Shown here in pieces: positions 15,433 to 23,704 of a stretch of DNA of 64,000 bases. The notes under the pieces were generated by a model. The model ran no database searches. It saw only the letters and a program-made list of their open reading frames with translations, and was not told the DNA's origin. The position numbers were made by a program, and so were the translations under genes. The stretch's first letter is position 1; each line of letters opens with the position of its first letter. The DNA comes from Bacteroidales bacterium. Lineage in GTDB: Bacteria > Bacteroidota > Bacteroidia > Bacteroidales > FEN-979. The stretch is taken from the NCBI GenBank assembly GCA_025355465.1, contig JANXZO010000066.1, forward strand, positions 19,864 through 83,863, read 5' to 3'.

Positions 15433-16431
15433 ATGAAAAGCCCCGTAGTTTTTACCCTCCTTGTTTTACTCCTTGTCAGTGGTTGTGGTCCGGATGAAAA
15501 ACGCCTTCAGGTTGATGTGTCCGCCATTCAGGTACCGGAGGTCATTATACACCGGTATGACAGGGCCCTCTTCCGGATCAACGAGGCCAATCTTCAGGCG
15601 GGACTTGAGGCCATCAAGCCCGAATATCGTTTTTTTCTGGGCACAAATCTGTCGGACCCGCTTAAAGTCGCTGAGATGAGAACCTATCTGCAAAATCCGC
15701 GAACCCGCGATTTTCAGAAGGCCGTGATGGCGAATTTCAGCGACGTTGCCCCGCTGGAAAGGGAGTTGACGGAGGCTTTCCGGCATTACCGGTATTATTT
15801 TCCGGAGGCAGCAATTCCACGGGTTTACAGCTATATTTCAGGAGGTGATTACGATTATCCGGTTCAATTTGCAGACAGTGTGCTGATCATTGCGCTCGAC
15901 GACTACCTTGGCCGCGATTTCAAAGCCTACACTGCCGACGGACTGCCGGTGTACCATGTTTCGCGGATGACGCCGGATCAGATCCTGCCGGATTGCATGA
16001 AAACCCTTGCCGACCTCTCCTTTCCACGATCCCTTCCGGGGAACAACCTGCTTTTTCAGATGATCGAAGCAGGGAAACGACTCTATTTTATCGATGCCAT
16101 GATACCAGCGGTCGACAATCGTTTCAAGATCGGCTATTCCCAGGCGCAATATGACTGGATTGTTAAAAACGAGCAACATGTATGGGCTGCCATAATAGAG
16201 AATCGTATCCTTTACGCGGCCGATGGACAGCTGATACGCACCTTTATGGCAGATGGCCCTTTCACTGCCGAATTTTCTCAGGAGTCGCCCGCCCGGCTTG
16301 GAGAATGGATCGGCTGGCAGATTGTCCGGCGTTTTATGGCCAACAATCCGGATGTGACCTTCCAGGGGCTTTTCAAAGAGAAGGATGCCCAAAAAATTCT
16401 CACCTTGTCGAAGTACAAGCCGAGGAAATAG
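15433..16431 (+). CDS. gldB: Gliding motility lipoprotein GldB-like
   Basis: A 332-residue lipoprotein with signal peptide and lipobox (LLVSGC, Cys at about residue 19). It matches the GldB family of Bacteroidota (VIIHRYDRALFRIN, IKPEYRFFLGTNLSDP, and a DUF2268-like region). GldB is required for gliding in Flavobacterium and homologues accompany T9SS-positive genomes even without gliding. gldB next to nadE is a conserved neighbourhood; here the two are divergent with porT between them. Two T9SS cargo genes at 43-49 kb support an active T9SS. Confidence 0.82.
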   Translation: MKSPVVFTLLVLLLVSGCGPDEKRLQVDVSAIQVPEVIIHRYDRALFRINEANLQAGLEAIKPEYRFFLGTNLSDPLKVAEMRTYLQNPRTRDFQKAVMANFSDVAPLERELTEAFRHYRYYFPEAAIPRVYSYISGGDYDYPVQFADSVLIIALDDYLGRDFKAYTADGLPVYHVSRMTPDQILPDCMKTLADLSFPRSLPGNNLLFQMIEAGKRLYFIDAMIPAVDNRFKIGYSQAQYDWIVKNEQHVWAAIIENRILYAADGQLIRTFMADGPFTAEFSQESPARLGEWIGWQIVRRFMANNPDVTFQGLFKEKDAQKILTLSKYKPRK

Positions 16432-16497
16432 TTCACCGGCATTTTTGCCCCTTGTTTAAAAAATTTCCTTAAAACGAGTTTACCTTTTCCTCCTCCA

Positions 16498-16523
16498 CCG
16501 ATTAAGCATAAACACTTAATCGG
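16498..16523. promoter_or_regulatory. Perfect 9-bp inverted repeat just before the yifB/comM start
   Basis: CCGATTAAG-CATAAACA-CTTAATCGG forms a perfect 9-bp stem with an 8-base loop, ending 7 bases before the ATG at 16531. In RNA it would occupy the ribosome entry region; as DNA it could be an operator. Confidence 0.5.
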
Positions 16524-16530
16524 ATCGGCT

Positions 16531-18069
16531 ATGTTAGTAAAAACTTTCGGCAGTGCAGTCTTCGGTATCAATGCAATAACCGTAACGGTGGAGGTCTACA
16601 TGGACCAGGGTATCCAGTTTTTCATGGTCGGTTTACCTGATAATGCCGTGAAAGAGAGCCATCAGCGTATCGAATCGGCATTACGTAACTACGGATACCG
16701 GATTCCCGGCAAAAAGATCGTTATCAATATGGCTCCGGCCGATATTCGAAAGGAGGGCTCATCCTACGATCTTACCATTGCTATGGGTATTATGGCTGCC
16801 AATGAGATCATCCGGACCGATCTGCTTGAACAGTTTGTGATCATGGGTGAACTTTCGCTCGATGGAGGACTGCTTCCGATAAAAGGCGCCCTGCCGATAG
16901 CGATTGAGGCCCACAAAAGAGGATTCAAAGGATTCATACTTCCGGCTCAGAATGCCCGTGAAGCCGCAATAGTTACAGATCTGGAGGTTTATGGGGTAAA
17001 AACGATCGGGGAGGTGATCGGGTTCCTGAACCAGTCGTCGGCACTTACAAGAACTTCCGTAAACACCGGTGATGAGTTTATGCGCCACCTAAATGAATAT
17101 GAGTATGATTTTTCGGATGTGAAAGGACAGGAAAACATAAAACGGGCGTTGGAAATTGCGGCAGCCGGAGGACATAATGTAATCCTGATTGGCCCGCCGG
17201 GAGCAGGAAAAACAATGCTTGCAAAACGGCTTCCTTCCATTTTGCCGCCATTGAATATTCAGGAGGCACTGGAGACGACAAAAATTCATTCTGTGGCCGG
17301 AAAACTTGGCATCCACCGCGCCCTGGTTCCGGTGCGGCCATTCCGGTCGCCGCATCACACCATTTCCGACATCGCCCTGGTTGGTGGCGGTTCAGTGCCA
17401 CAACCGGGAGAAATTTCCCTGGCTCACAATGGTGTTCTGTTTCTCGATGAATTGCCGGAATTCAAACGAACGGTTCTCGAGGTTTTACGGCAGCCGTTGG
17501 AAGACAGGATTGTCACCATATCCAGATCCAGGATGACCGTTGAATTTCCGGCCAGTTTCATGCTGGTTGCCGCCATGAATCCATGTCCCTGCGGCTACTA
17601 CAACCATCCGAAAATCGATTGCCAGTGTGGTTCGGGTGTTGTACAAAAGTATATCAACAAAATTTCAGGTCCGCTATTCGATCGCATCGACATTCATGTG
17701 GAGGTAATTCCGGTTCAATATAAGGAACTCAGTGATAACCGGCCATCGGAACACAGTCAAACCATACGAAACCGCGTGATCGCCTGCCGTAAAATCCAGG
17801 AAAAAAGATTTGAAGGCGCCAGTGGAGTTCATTGCAATGCGCAGATGTCGACAAAACATCTCCGGAAACATTGTTTGGTGAATGAAGCAGGTCATGCAAT
17901 CCTGAAAAATGCCATGGATAAACTCGGACTTTCAGCGCGGGCTTTCGATCGCATCATTAAGCTGGCCCGTACCATCGCCGACCTCTCCGGAGACACAGAC
18001 ATCAGGACAGAACATCTGGCAGAGGCGATCAACTACCGGTCGCTTGACAGGGACAACTGGGGTAAATAG
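16531..18069 (+). CDS. comM: YifB family Mg-chelatase-like AAA+ ATPase (ComM)
   Basis: A 512-residue protein of standard YifB/ComM architecture: N-terminal ChlI/Lon-protease-like domain ([18 protein letters not shown]), central AAA+ with Walker [15 protein letters not shown] and Walker B-type [19 protein letters not shown], a Cys-rich insert [20 protein letters not shown], and a C-terminal Mg-chelatase helical domain. ComM in Vibrio is a hexameric helicase promoting branch migration in natural transformation; competence here is not otherwise evident. The start is preceded by a perfect hairpin. Confidence 0.93.
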   Translation: MLVKTFGSAVFGINAITVTVEVYMDQGIQFFMVGLPDNAVKESHQRIESALRNYGYRIPGKKIVINMAPADIRKEGSSYDLTIAMGIMAANEIIRTDLLEQFVIMGELSLDGGLLPIKGALPIAIEAHKRGFKGFILPAQNAREAAIVTDLEVYGVKTIGEVIGFLNQSSALTRTSVNTGDEFMRHLNEYEYDFSDVKGQENIKRALEIAAAGGHNVILIGPPGAGKTMLAKRLPSILPPLNIQEALETTKIHSVAGKLGIHRALVPVRPFRSPHHTISDIALVGGGSVPQPGEISLAHNGVLFLDELPEFKRTVLEVLRQPLEDRIVTISRSRMTVEFPASFMLVAAMNPCPCGYYNHPKIDCQCGSGVVQKYINKISGPLFDRIDIHVEVIPVQYKELSDNRPSEHSQTIRNRVIACRKIQEKRFEGASGVHCNAQMSTKHLRKHCLVNEAGHAILKNAMDKLGLSARAFDRIIKLARTIADLSGDTDIRTEHLAEAINYRSLDRDNWGK

Positions 18070-18075
18070 TAAAGG

Positions 18076-18954
18076 TCAGTGAAGCAGGAACAGGTCGGCA
18101 ATAACGAAGGATGCAAAAACGACGGAGGCCATCGCGTTGAGGGTCGCAAATGCAAGGTTAACCCGCGATATGTCGTGGGGCTTTACGATCATGTGTTCAT
18201 AAGCCAGAAGCGACGAAAAAATTAGTGCGCCCACCCAGTAGAGGCTGCCGAAATTTCCGATGAAACCTGCAACAACAACAATAATTATGGATGCCAGGTG
18301 AAAAATGGCGGAAAGAATCAATGCGTTACGTTTGCCTAAAAAAACCGGTAATGATTTGAGATTCTGTGATTTGTCGAATTCAATGTCCTGTAGGGCATAG
18401 AGAATGTCAAACCCCGCTACCCAAAAGAGAACGATGAAGGAATACAGCAACGGGACAAGGTCAAATCTGGCAGTAACCGCGAGATAGGCTCCGATCGGGG
18501 CAAGGGCCAGTCCAAGACCAAGAAAGATGTGGGCCAGGTATGTAAAACGTTTGGTCAGACTATAGCCAAGCACAATCGTGAGGGCTACCGGTGAAAGCAG
18601 AAAGCAGAGTGGGTTGAGAAACCAGGTTGTTGCCATGAACAGGACCGCATTGATGATCACAAAAGCCAGGGCTGAGCCTGGTTTGATAACATTGCTGGGT
18701 ATTTCACGGATCGCGGTACGTGGATTTTTCTTGTCAAACTCACGGTCAGCATAACGGTTGAATCCCATGGCTGCATTTCTTGCAAAAAAAACACACAGCA
18801 CAACCAGAAGCAGCAATTTAAAACTCAGGGGGGCAGCGTCTGTTTTAACGGCAAGAAAAAAACCAATGAAGGCAAAGGGAAGAGAGAAGATCGTGTGGCT
18901 GATCTTAATAAACGAAAAATAATTTGTAACCTTTGACCTGTTTTGGAGTCCCAT
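18076..18954 (-). CDS. UbiA-type prenyltransferase (probable menaquinone pathway)
   Basis: A 292-residue membrane protein with about eight to nine hydrophobic segments and both Asp-rich motifs of the UbiA superfamily: NRYADREFD (near residue 70) and DIEFDKSQN (near 190). In Bacteroidota this type is annotated as 4-hydroxybenzoate octaprenyltransferase-like and is linked to menaquinone, possibly the futalosine-route enzyme MqnP; no other menaquinone gene is adjacent. The ORF track starts at a TTG at 18975 inside the -7 box, so the ATG at 18954 is preferred. Confidence 0.85.
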   Translation of the reverse strand: MGLQNRSKVTNYFSFIKISHTIFSLPFAFIGFFLAVKTDAAPLSFKLLLLVVLCVFFARNAAMGFNRYADREFDKKNPRTAIREIPSNVIKPGSALAFVIINAVLFMATTWFLNPLCFLLSPVALTIVLGYSLTKRFTYLAHIFLGLGLALAPIGAYLAVTARFDLVPLLYSFIVLFWVAGFDILYALQDIEFDKSQNLKSLPVFLGKRNALILSAIFHLASIIIVVVAGFIGNFGSLYWVGALIFSSLLAYEHMIVKPHDISRVNLAFATLNAMASVVFASFVIADLFLLH

Positions 18955-18972
18955 TCCTTGATTTTTGATCCG

Positions 18973-18980
18973 CAAAATTA
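18973..18980 (-). promoter_or_regulatory. -7 promoter box for the UbiA-type gene
   Basis: TAATTTTG on the minus strand matches TAnnTTTG. It overlaps the ORF-track start codon, which decides the start in favour of 18954. Confidence 0.6.
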
Positions 18981-19023
18981 GTTAAAAAGGGTTAACATCG
19001 CTGTATTGTAAAGGGATTTAGGC

Positions 19024-19031
19024 TAATTTTG
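19024..19031 (+). promoter_or_regulatory. -7 promoter box for the methyltransferase gene
   Basis: TAATTTTG matches TAnnTTTG, 21 bases before the ATG at 19053. It overlaps the TTG start of the ORF track. Confidence 0.6.
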
Positions 19032-19052
19032 CAAGTCAATCATAACACTTTT

Positions 19053-19844
19053 ATGAGGCAGTTCGAAGCCATTACCGGGTATATAAAACATGCATACAAT
19101 GCACAGTCAAAGTATCGTATTCACTCCCCTTTTGTGTTTCATTTTTACGATAAAATTGTAAAGAACGGAACTTCACACATTGAATTCCGGATTGTGAACC
19201 GGGTACGCAAGGAACTTATCCTTTTATCGCGTTTTATCAAACGTAATGACATGGGGGCAAAGGGACCGGATTTTCCGGGCGACCAGCGTTTTGTCAGGGT
19301 AAGGGATGTTGCCCGTTTCTCGTCTGTAAGTTCTAAGAAAGGCGAATTTTTGTTTCGGCTCGCACAGGAATATAAGCCGCTCTCTATTCTCGAACTTGGA
19401 ACTTCTTTCGGTATCAGCACCATGTATTTTGCCCTGGCTGCTCCGCAAAGCAGGATCATCACCATTGAAGGTTGTATCGATTCTGCCAATGTAGCAAGAG
19501 AGAATTTTGAGAAAGGGGGGCTGAAAAACATTAACCTTATCACCGGCCCTTTTGCTGACAAGCTTGGTCTGGCGCTAGACATGATGCCCTCTGTGGATGT
19601 GGTGTTTTTTGACGGCAACCATAAAAAGGAGCCAACCCTGCGTTATTTTGAACAATGTCTGGAACATGCCCATCCGGGTACCGTTTTTATTTTCGATGAT
19701 ATTCACTGGTCCGCCGATATGAGCGACGCCTGGGATGTCATCCGGGCACATCCCCGTGTAAAGGTGACCATCGACCTGTATCATCTGGGGGTGGTATATT
19801 TCAAGGAAGAGCTTAGCAAAGAGGATTTTATCCTGCGCTTTTAA
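19053..19844 (+). CDS. Class I SAM-dependent methyltransferase
   Basis: A 263-residue soluble protein with a Rossmann methyltransferase core resembling O-methyltransferases. LSILELGTSFGISTMYFALA is motif I (SAM binding, ELGTSxGxST), ITIEGC is the acidic ribose-binding strand, and VDVVFFDGNHKKEPTLRYFE plus FIFDDIHWS complete the core. The N-terminal ~100 residues contain an unassigned helical region beginning MRQFEAITGYIKHAYNAQSK. Substrate unknown. The ATG at 19053 is chosen over the TTG at 19029 because the latter lies inside a -7 box. Confidence 0.8.
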   Translation: MRQFEAITGYIKHAYNAQSKYRIHSPFVFHFYDKIVKNGTSHIEFRIVNRVRKELILLSRFIKRNDMGAKGPDFPGDQRFVRVRDVARFSSVSSKKGEFLFRLAQEYKPLSILELGTSFGISTMYFALAAPQSRIITIEGCIDSANVARENFEKGGLKNINLITGPFADKLGLALDMMPSVDVVFFDGNHKKEPTLRYFEQCLEHAHPGTVFIFDDIHWSADMSDAWDVIRAHPRVKVTIDLYHLGVVYFKEELSKEDFILRF

Positions 19845-19851
19845 TTTATTG

Positions 19852-19859
19852 TACCTTTG
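19852..19859 (+). promoter_or_regulatory. -7 promoter box for the LolD-type gene
   Basis: TACCTTTG matches TAnnTTTG, 36 bases before the ATG at 19896. Confidence 0.6.
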
Positions 19860-19895
19860 TTTCAAACCTGGTAAAGAACCGAATTTCATTAACCC

Positions 19896-20633
19896 ATGGA
19901 AAAAGAAATTATCCGACTCGACAACATCGTTAAGAACTACAAGGTGGGTACCGTGCTTGTTGAAGCACTTTGTTCAGTTTCGCTGATTATCCGCAAGAAT
20001 GAATTCGTTGCAATCATGGGGCCTTCGGGTTCCGGTAAATCGACGTTGATGAATGTGCTGGGTTGTCTTGATACACCCACCAGCGGCGCCTATTTCCTGA
20101 ATGGAGAGGATGTTAGCAAAATGGACGATAACTCCCTGGCGGAAGTCAGGAACCGTCAGATCGGATTTGTGTTTCAGACATTTAATCTGCTGCCCAGGTC
20201 GACCGCCCTCGAAAATGTGATGCTGCCTTTGATCTATGCCGGAGTTGGTAAGGCGAAAAGGGTTGAAACCGCCACAAAGACCCTGGAGGAGGTAAAGCTT
20301 GGCGACCGTATTACCCATCGGCCCAATGAGCTTTCGGGCGGGCAGCGTCAGCGTGTGGCCATTGCCCGCGCCCTGGTAAACAACCCGGCCATCATTCTGG
20401 CCGATGAACCTACCGGGAACCTTGATTCAAAAACCTCGATCGAAATCCTTGGATTGCTTGAAGAGATTCACAATATGGGAAACACTGTCATCATCGTGAC
20501 CCATGAAGAGGACATCGCCCTGCATGCTCACCGGATCATCCGGTTGATGGACGGAAATATCTCCGTTGATCAGGCCAACCCGAATGTCAAAACCATTGCG
20601 GATTATAAAATCACCGGAACGGATCCGGTTTAA
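19896..20633 (+). CDS. ABC transporter ATP-binding protein, LolD/MacB type
   Basis: A 245-residue ATPase. Walker A is [10 protein letters not shown] (about 41-50), the signature is [15 protein letters not shown], Walker B is [14 protein letters not shown], and the H-loop is [26 protein letters not shown] and the [14 protein letters not shown] region are typical of the LolD/MacB type VII ABC family, which moves lipoproteins or powers periplasmic complexes. No FtsX-like permease is adjacent, so the partner must be encoded elsewhere. A heptose-kinase-like gene follows after 30 bases. Confidence 0.9.
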   Translation: MEKEIIRLDNIVKNYKVGTVLVEALCSVSLIIRKNEFVAIMGPSGSGKSTLMNVLGCLDTPTSGAYFLNGEDVSKMDDNSLAEVRNRQIGFVFQTFNLLPRSTALENVMLPLIYAGVGKAKRVETATKTLEEVKLGDRITHRPNELSGGQRQRVAIARALVNNPAIILADEPTGNLDSKTSIEILGLLEEIHNMGNTVIIVTHEEDIALHAHRIIRLMDGNISVDQANPNVKTIADYKITGTDPV

Positions 20634-20663
20634 ACCAAACTGCCGAGGCAAATACATGTATTG

Positions 20664-21671
20664 ATGGTGAAGGACGGAAATTACAAGAAGCTTTTCGAGG
20701 AATTCAATAACCTCAAGGTGATGATCATCGGAGATGTGATGGTCGATTCTTATCTCTGGGGCAAGGTTGAAAGGATCTCACCGGAAGCTCCCATCCCTAT
20801 TGTAGCATTACGAAAACGCGAACATCGCATGGGAGGCGCTGCCAACGTTGCAATGAACATCAGGTCGCTGGGCGCAAAACCCATCCTCTGTTCCGTCATC
20901 GGCACCGACGACAAAGGAGATATTTTTCTCGAGTTGCTGAAGAAGGAGAAAGTCGATGCAACGGGAATCATCCAGAGCAAAAGGCGGATCACCACCACCA
21001 AGTTTCGGATTTTTGGCAACACGTTCCAGATGCTCAGGGTTGATGAGGAGCTCGACAACGAACTTGTACCAGCCGATTACCTGACCCTGATCAGGGTGAT
21101 AGACCAGATCCTGGAAAAGGAGAAGGTCGACTGCATCATTTTCCAGGATTACGATAAAGGGGTCATCTCCGCCAAACTTATTCGCGAGGTAGTTCTTCGT
21201 GCCAAAAAGAGAAACATCCCGGTAGCAGTTGACCCGAAAAGGAAAAATTTCTCCGCCTATCATGAGGTTACCCTGTTCAAACCGAATTTAAAGGAGATGA
21301 AAGAGGGGCTCCGGACCGAATTTGACTCTTCCGACCGGGATGCTGTGATCCAGGCTGCACAAAAAGTGCGTGAAAAGCTCAATTGCCAGTATGTCCTTAC
21401 CACGATGTCGGAGCACGGGGTGATGCTTTCCATGAAAGAAAAGAACGATCCGAAGAATATCTTTGTCCCGGCTCATATGCGGATGATCTCCGACGTGTCG
21501 GGCGCCGGCGACACAGTGATCAGTGTTGCCTCGCTTTGCCTGGCAAGAAAACGAACCCCGTATGAGGTGGCCTTTATTTCAAATCTGGCAGGCGGACTTG
21601 TTTGTGAGGAGGTTGGTGTGGTACCGGTGAACAAGGAGAAGTTGCTTAAAGAGGTGCTTGCCCTTCTCTGA
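20664..21671 (+). CDS. PfkB-family kinase, D-glycero-beta-D-manno-heptose-7-phosphate kinase-like
   Basis: A 335-residue ribokinase-fold sugar kinase. MIIGDVMVDSYLWGKVERIS and RMGGAANVAMNIRSLG are the N-terminal PfkB signature of the RfaE/HldE kinase domain. VDPKRKNF and DVSGAGDT (catalytic GAGD base) form the C-terminal part. Only the kinase half of HldE is present; the adenylyltransferase half is not fused. It is predicted to act in ADP-heptose synthesis for LPS core. The start is the ATG at 20664, since the ORF-track start at 20661 is a TTG. Confidence 0.85.
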   Translation: MVKDGNYKKLFEEFNNLKVMIIGDVMVDSYLWGKVERISPEAPIPIVALRKREHRMGGAANVAMNIRSLGAKPILCSVIGTDDKGDIFLELLKKEKVDATGIIQSKRRITTTKFRIFGNTFQMLRVDEELDNELVPADYLTLIRVIDQILEKEKVDCIIFQDYDKGVISAKLIREVVLRAKKRNIPVAVDPKRKNFSAYHEVTLFKPNLKEMKEGLRTEFDSSDRDAVIQAAQKVREKLNCQYVLTTMSEHGVMLSMKEKNDPKNIFVPAHMRMISDVSGAGDTVISVASLCLARKRTPYEVAFISNLAGGLVCEEVGVVPVNKEKLLKEVLALL

Positions 21672-21676
21672 CGCCT

Positions 21677-22906
21677 ATGTCGCATGATGCTGATGTAATT
21701 GTTGCAGGAGCCGGTCCCGCAGGTTCAATCGCAGCTTTTGAACTGGCGGTTCGCGGTGTCTCCGTATTGATTCTCGAAAAATCCACCTTCCCACGATATA
21801 AAGTCTGCGGCGCGGGTCTTACCCATAAAATTCTTAAGGAGATACCCTTTGATGTTTCTCCGGTTTTTGAAACGGCCATTCGATCCATTCAGTTTTCGCA
21901 TGGGTTAAAGGATGTTTTTACGCGTACCTCAGCGCAACCTTTCATTTATTGTTCCATGCGCGATAAGTTTGACGCCTACCTGCTCGAAAAAGCGGTTGAA
22001 GCGGGAGCCAGGGTTGAATTTGGCGAACAGGTGACCTTCGTTGAGCAGGATTCGCAGGGAGTATCGCTTAAAACGAAGCGCCAATCCTACCGTTCGCAAC
22101 TGGTCATAGGGGCAGATGGAGCCTCGGGCGTGGTGGCCAGGTCGGCCGGGTTACGGGACAACATCCAGTCGGGTCTGGCATGGGAGGCCGAGATTGCCAC
22201 CGACCCGGAATCCTTGCAACGGTTCAGTGAGACGGTATTTCTTGACTGGGGCGCCTTTCCGGGAGGATATGCATGGATGTTCCCAAAAGCAGACCATTTT
22301 TCAATCGGTGTGGGTGGCCCTGCAAGATTATCAAAGGAGATGATGCCCTATTACCACCTGTTTCTTCGCTATCTTTCTGCAAACATGAAAGTGATGGAGA
22401 CTCAGTCCCTTAAATCGTGGCCAATACCTGTGAGGGTTGCGAAAAGCAGGTTTCACAACGGAAGGATACTGGTTGCGGGCGATGCCGGCGGACTTACCGA
22501 TCCCATGACCGGAGAAGGAATTTTTTATGCGGTCGGAAGCGGGAAAGAGGCAGCCAGGTCGTGTTACAATTATCTGGCTGGTAATTCGGGTGCGATCGCT
22601 GCTTATACAGATAAGGTAAATGATGAATATATGACCGAACTGCTTCAGGCAGAACGGATTAAATCGATTTTTAACACCTTTCCGGCAAAGATTCATGGAT
22701 GGGTAAGGGAGAGTGACCGGGCTTGGGGGGCCTTCGGAAAGATTCTTCGTGGAGAGCGTAACTATGCACATGTCAGATCGGGGTTTGGCAGGTGGCGATT
22801 TCTGTGGAATTTAGCAACACTTATTACGGGTACCGTTTACAAGATCAGGGAAAACCGGTTTATCAAACGTGGCTTTCCGGTAAAACAGACAAGCGAAGAT
22901 GAATAG
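21677..22906 (+). CDS. Geranylgeranyl reductase family FAD-dependent oxidoreductase
   Basis: A 409-residue flavoprotein. The N-terminal dinucleotide fold VIVAGAGPAGSIAAFELA binds FAD, FPRYKVCGAGL is the family Cys-Gly motif, and ILVAGDAGGLTDPMTGEGIF is the second FAD-binding motif. It matches the geranylgeranyl reductase family, whose members saturate isoprenoid chains or oxidise other lipids. It starts 5 bases after the heptose-kinase-like gene and overlaps the SDR gene by 8 bases. Substrate unknown; an isoprenoid or lipid hydrogenation role is the family inference. Confidence 0.85.
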   Translation: MSHDADVIVAGAGPAGSIAAFELAVRGVSVLILEKSTFPRYKVCGAGLTHKILKEIPFDVSPVFETAIRSIQFSHGLKDVFTRTSAQPFIYCSMRDKFDAYLLEKAVEAGARVEFGEQVTFVEQDSQGVSLKTKRQSYRSQLVIGADGASGVVARSAGLRDNIQSGLAWEAEIATDPESLQRFSETVFLDWGAFPGGYAWMFPKADHFSIGVGGPARLSKEMMPYYHLFLRYLSANMKVMETQSLKSWPIPVRVAKSRFHNGRILVAGDAGGLTDPMTGEGIFYAVGSGKEAARSCYNYLAGNSGAIAAYTDKVNDEYMTELLQAERIKSIFNTFPAKIHGWVRESDRAWGAFGKILRGERNYAHVRSGFGRWRFLWNLATLITGTVYKIRENRFIKRGFPVKQTSEDE

Positions 22907-23699
22907 CCTAGTTTTGATAACAGGTGCAGCAGGGGGCCTGGGAAAAGCAATGACGCTCTTTTTTTCGGCCAAAGGATGGCATGTTTATGCCTGCGATGTA
23001 GTTAAGTCGACACCGGCTGAATTTCAGCGTTCCGGCGGAATCACGTACTTTGAAATGGATGTTACTTCTGATCAGTCTGTATTGGCTGTTTTTGAACAAC
23101 TTCAGTCGGACAAGGTAATCCTCGACCTAATTATCAACAATGCCGGCATCGATCGCTATTTTCCCCTGAGCGAGGCTCCTGTGGAGTACTTCCGGGAGGT
23201 ATTCGAAGTCAACGTTTTCGGAGTTTACCGGTTGAACCAGGTGTTCCTGCCGTTGTTAAAAAGACCCGGCGGACGAATTGTTCATATCGGTAGCGAAAGC
23301 CTTAATCTGACCGTTCCATTTCTTACCTACCCATTATCGAAAAAACTTTTGGAGGGGTATGCAAAGGTGTTGAGACAGGAGCTGAAATTCTCCGGTATCG
23401 ATGTTGTGGTCATAAGACCCGGTGCGATCGAAACGCCGTTGCTTAACCAAGTTAAAACGCTAAACTCTGTCAGGATGAGCTGGAAGCTGGCTCCTCAGTT
23501 CAGAAAATTTGCCGAGGGCGCTGTGAAAGAGATCGGAAATGTTATCAGTCCACAGGAGGCAGCAGAATTCGTCTATAATAAATCCATAATTCCAGATCCA
23601 TCAGCAGTCTACCGCATTAATAACAGTCTGCAGCTTCGCATTGCCGCGATGCTCCCGTACCGATTGGTAGAAAAAATTGTAAGGAAAAGGCTTAGCTGA
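22899..23699 (+). CDS. SDR family NAD(P)-dependent oxidoreductase
   Basis: A 266-residue classical short-chain dehydrogenase: TGAAGGLGKAMTLFF (cofactor motif TGxxxGxG), LIINNAGIDRYF (NNAG), GSESLNLTVPFLTYPLSKK (catalytic Ser and Y-x-x-x-K), and RPGAIETPL. It overlaps the geranylgeranyl-reductase-family gene by 8 bases, so the two are probably translationally coupled and may act on one lipid or isoprenoid substrate. It converges on the FdhA-like gene with a 5-base gap. Confidence 0.88.
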   Translation: MNSLVLITGAAGGLGKAMTLFFSAKGWHVYACDVVKSTPAEFQRSGGITYFEMDVTSDQSVLAVFEQLQSDKVILDLIINNAGIDRYFPLSEAPVEYFREVFEVNVFGVYRLNQVFLPLLKRPGGRIVHIGSESLNLTVPFLTYPLSKKLLEGYAKVLRQELKFSGIDVVVIRPGAIETPLLNQVKTLNSVRMSWKLAPQFRKFAEGAVKEIGNVISPQEAAEFVYNKSIIPDPSAVYRINNSLQLRIAAMLPYRLVEKIVRKRLS

Positions 23700-23704
23700 G
23701 CAGA

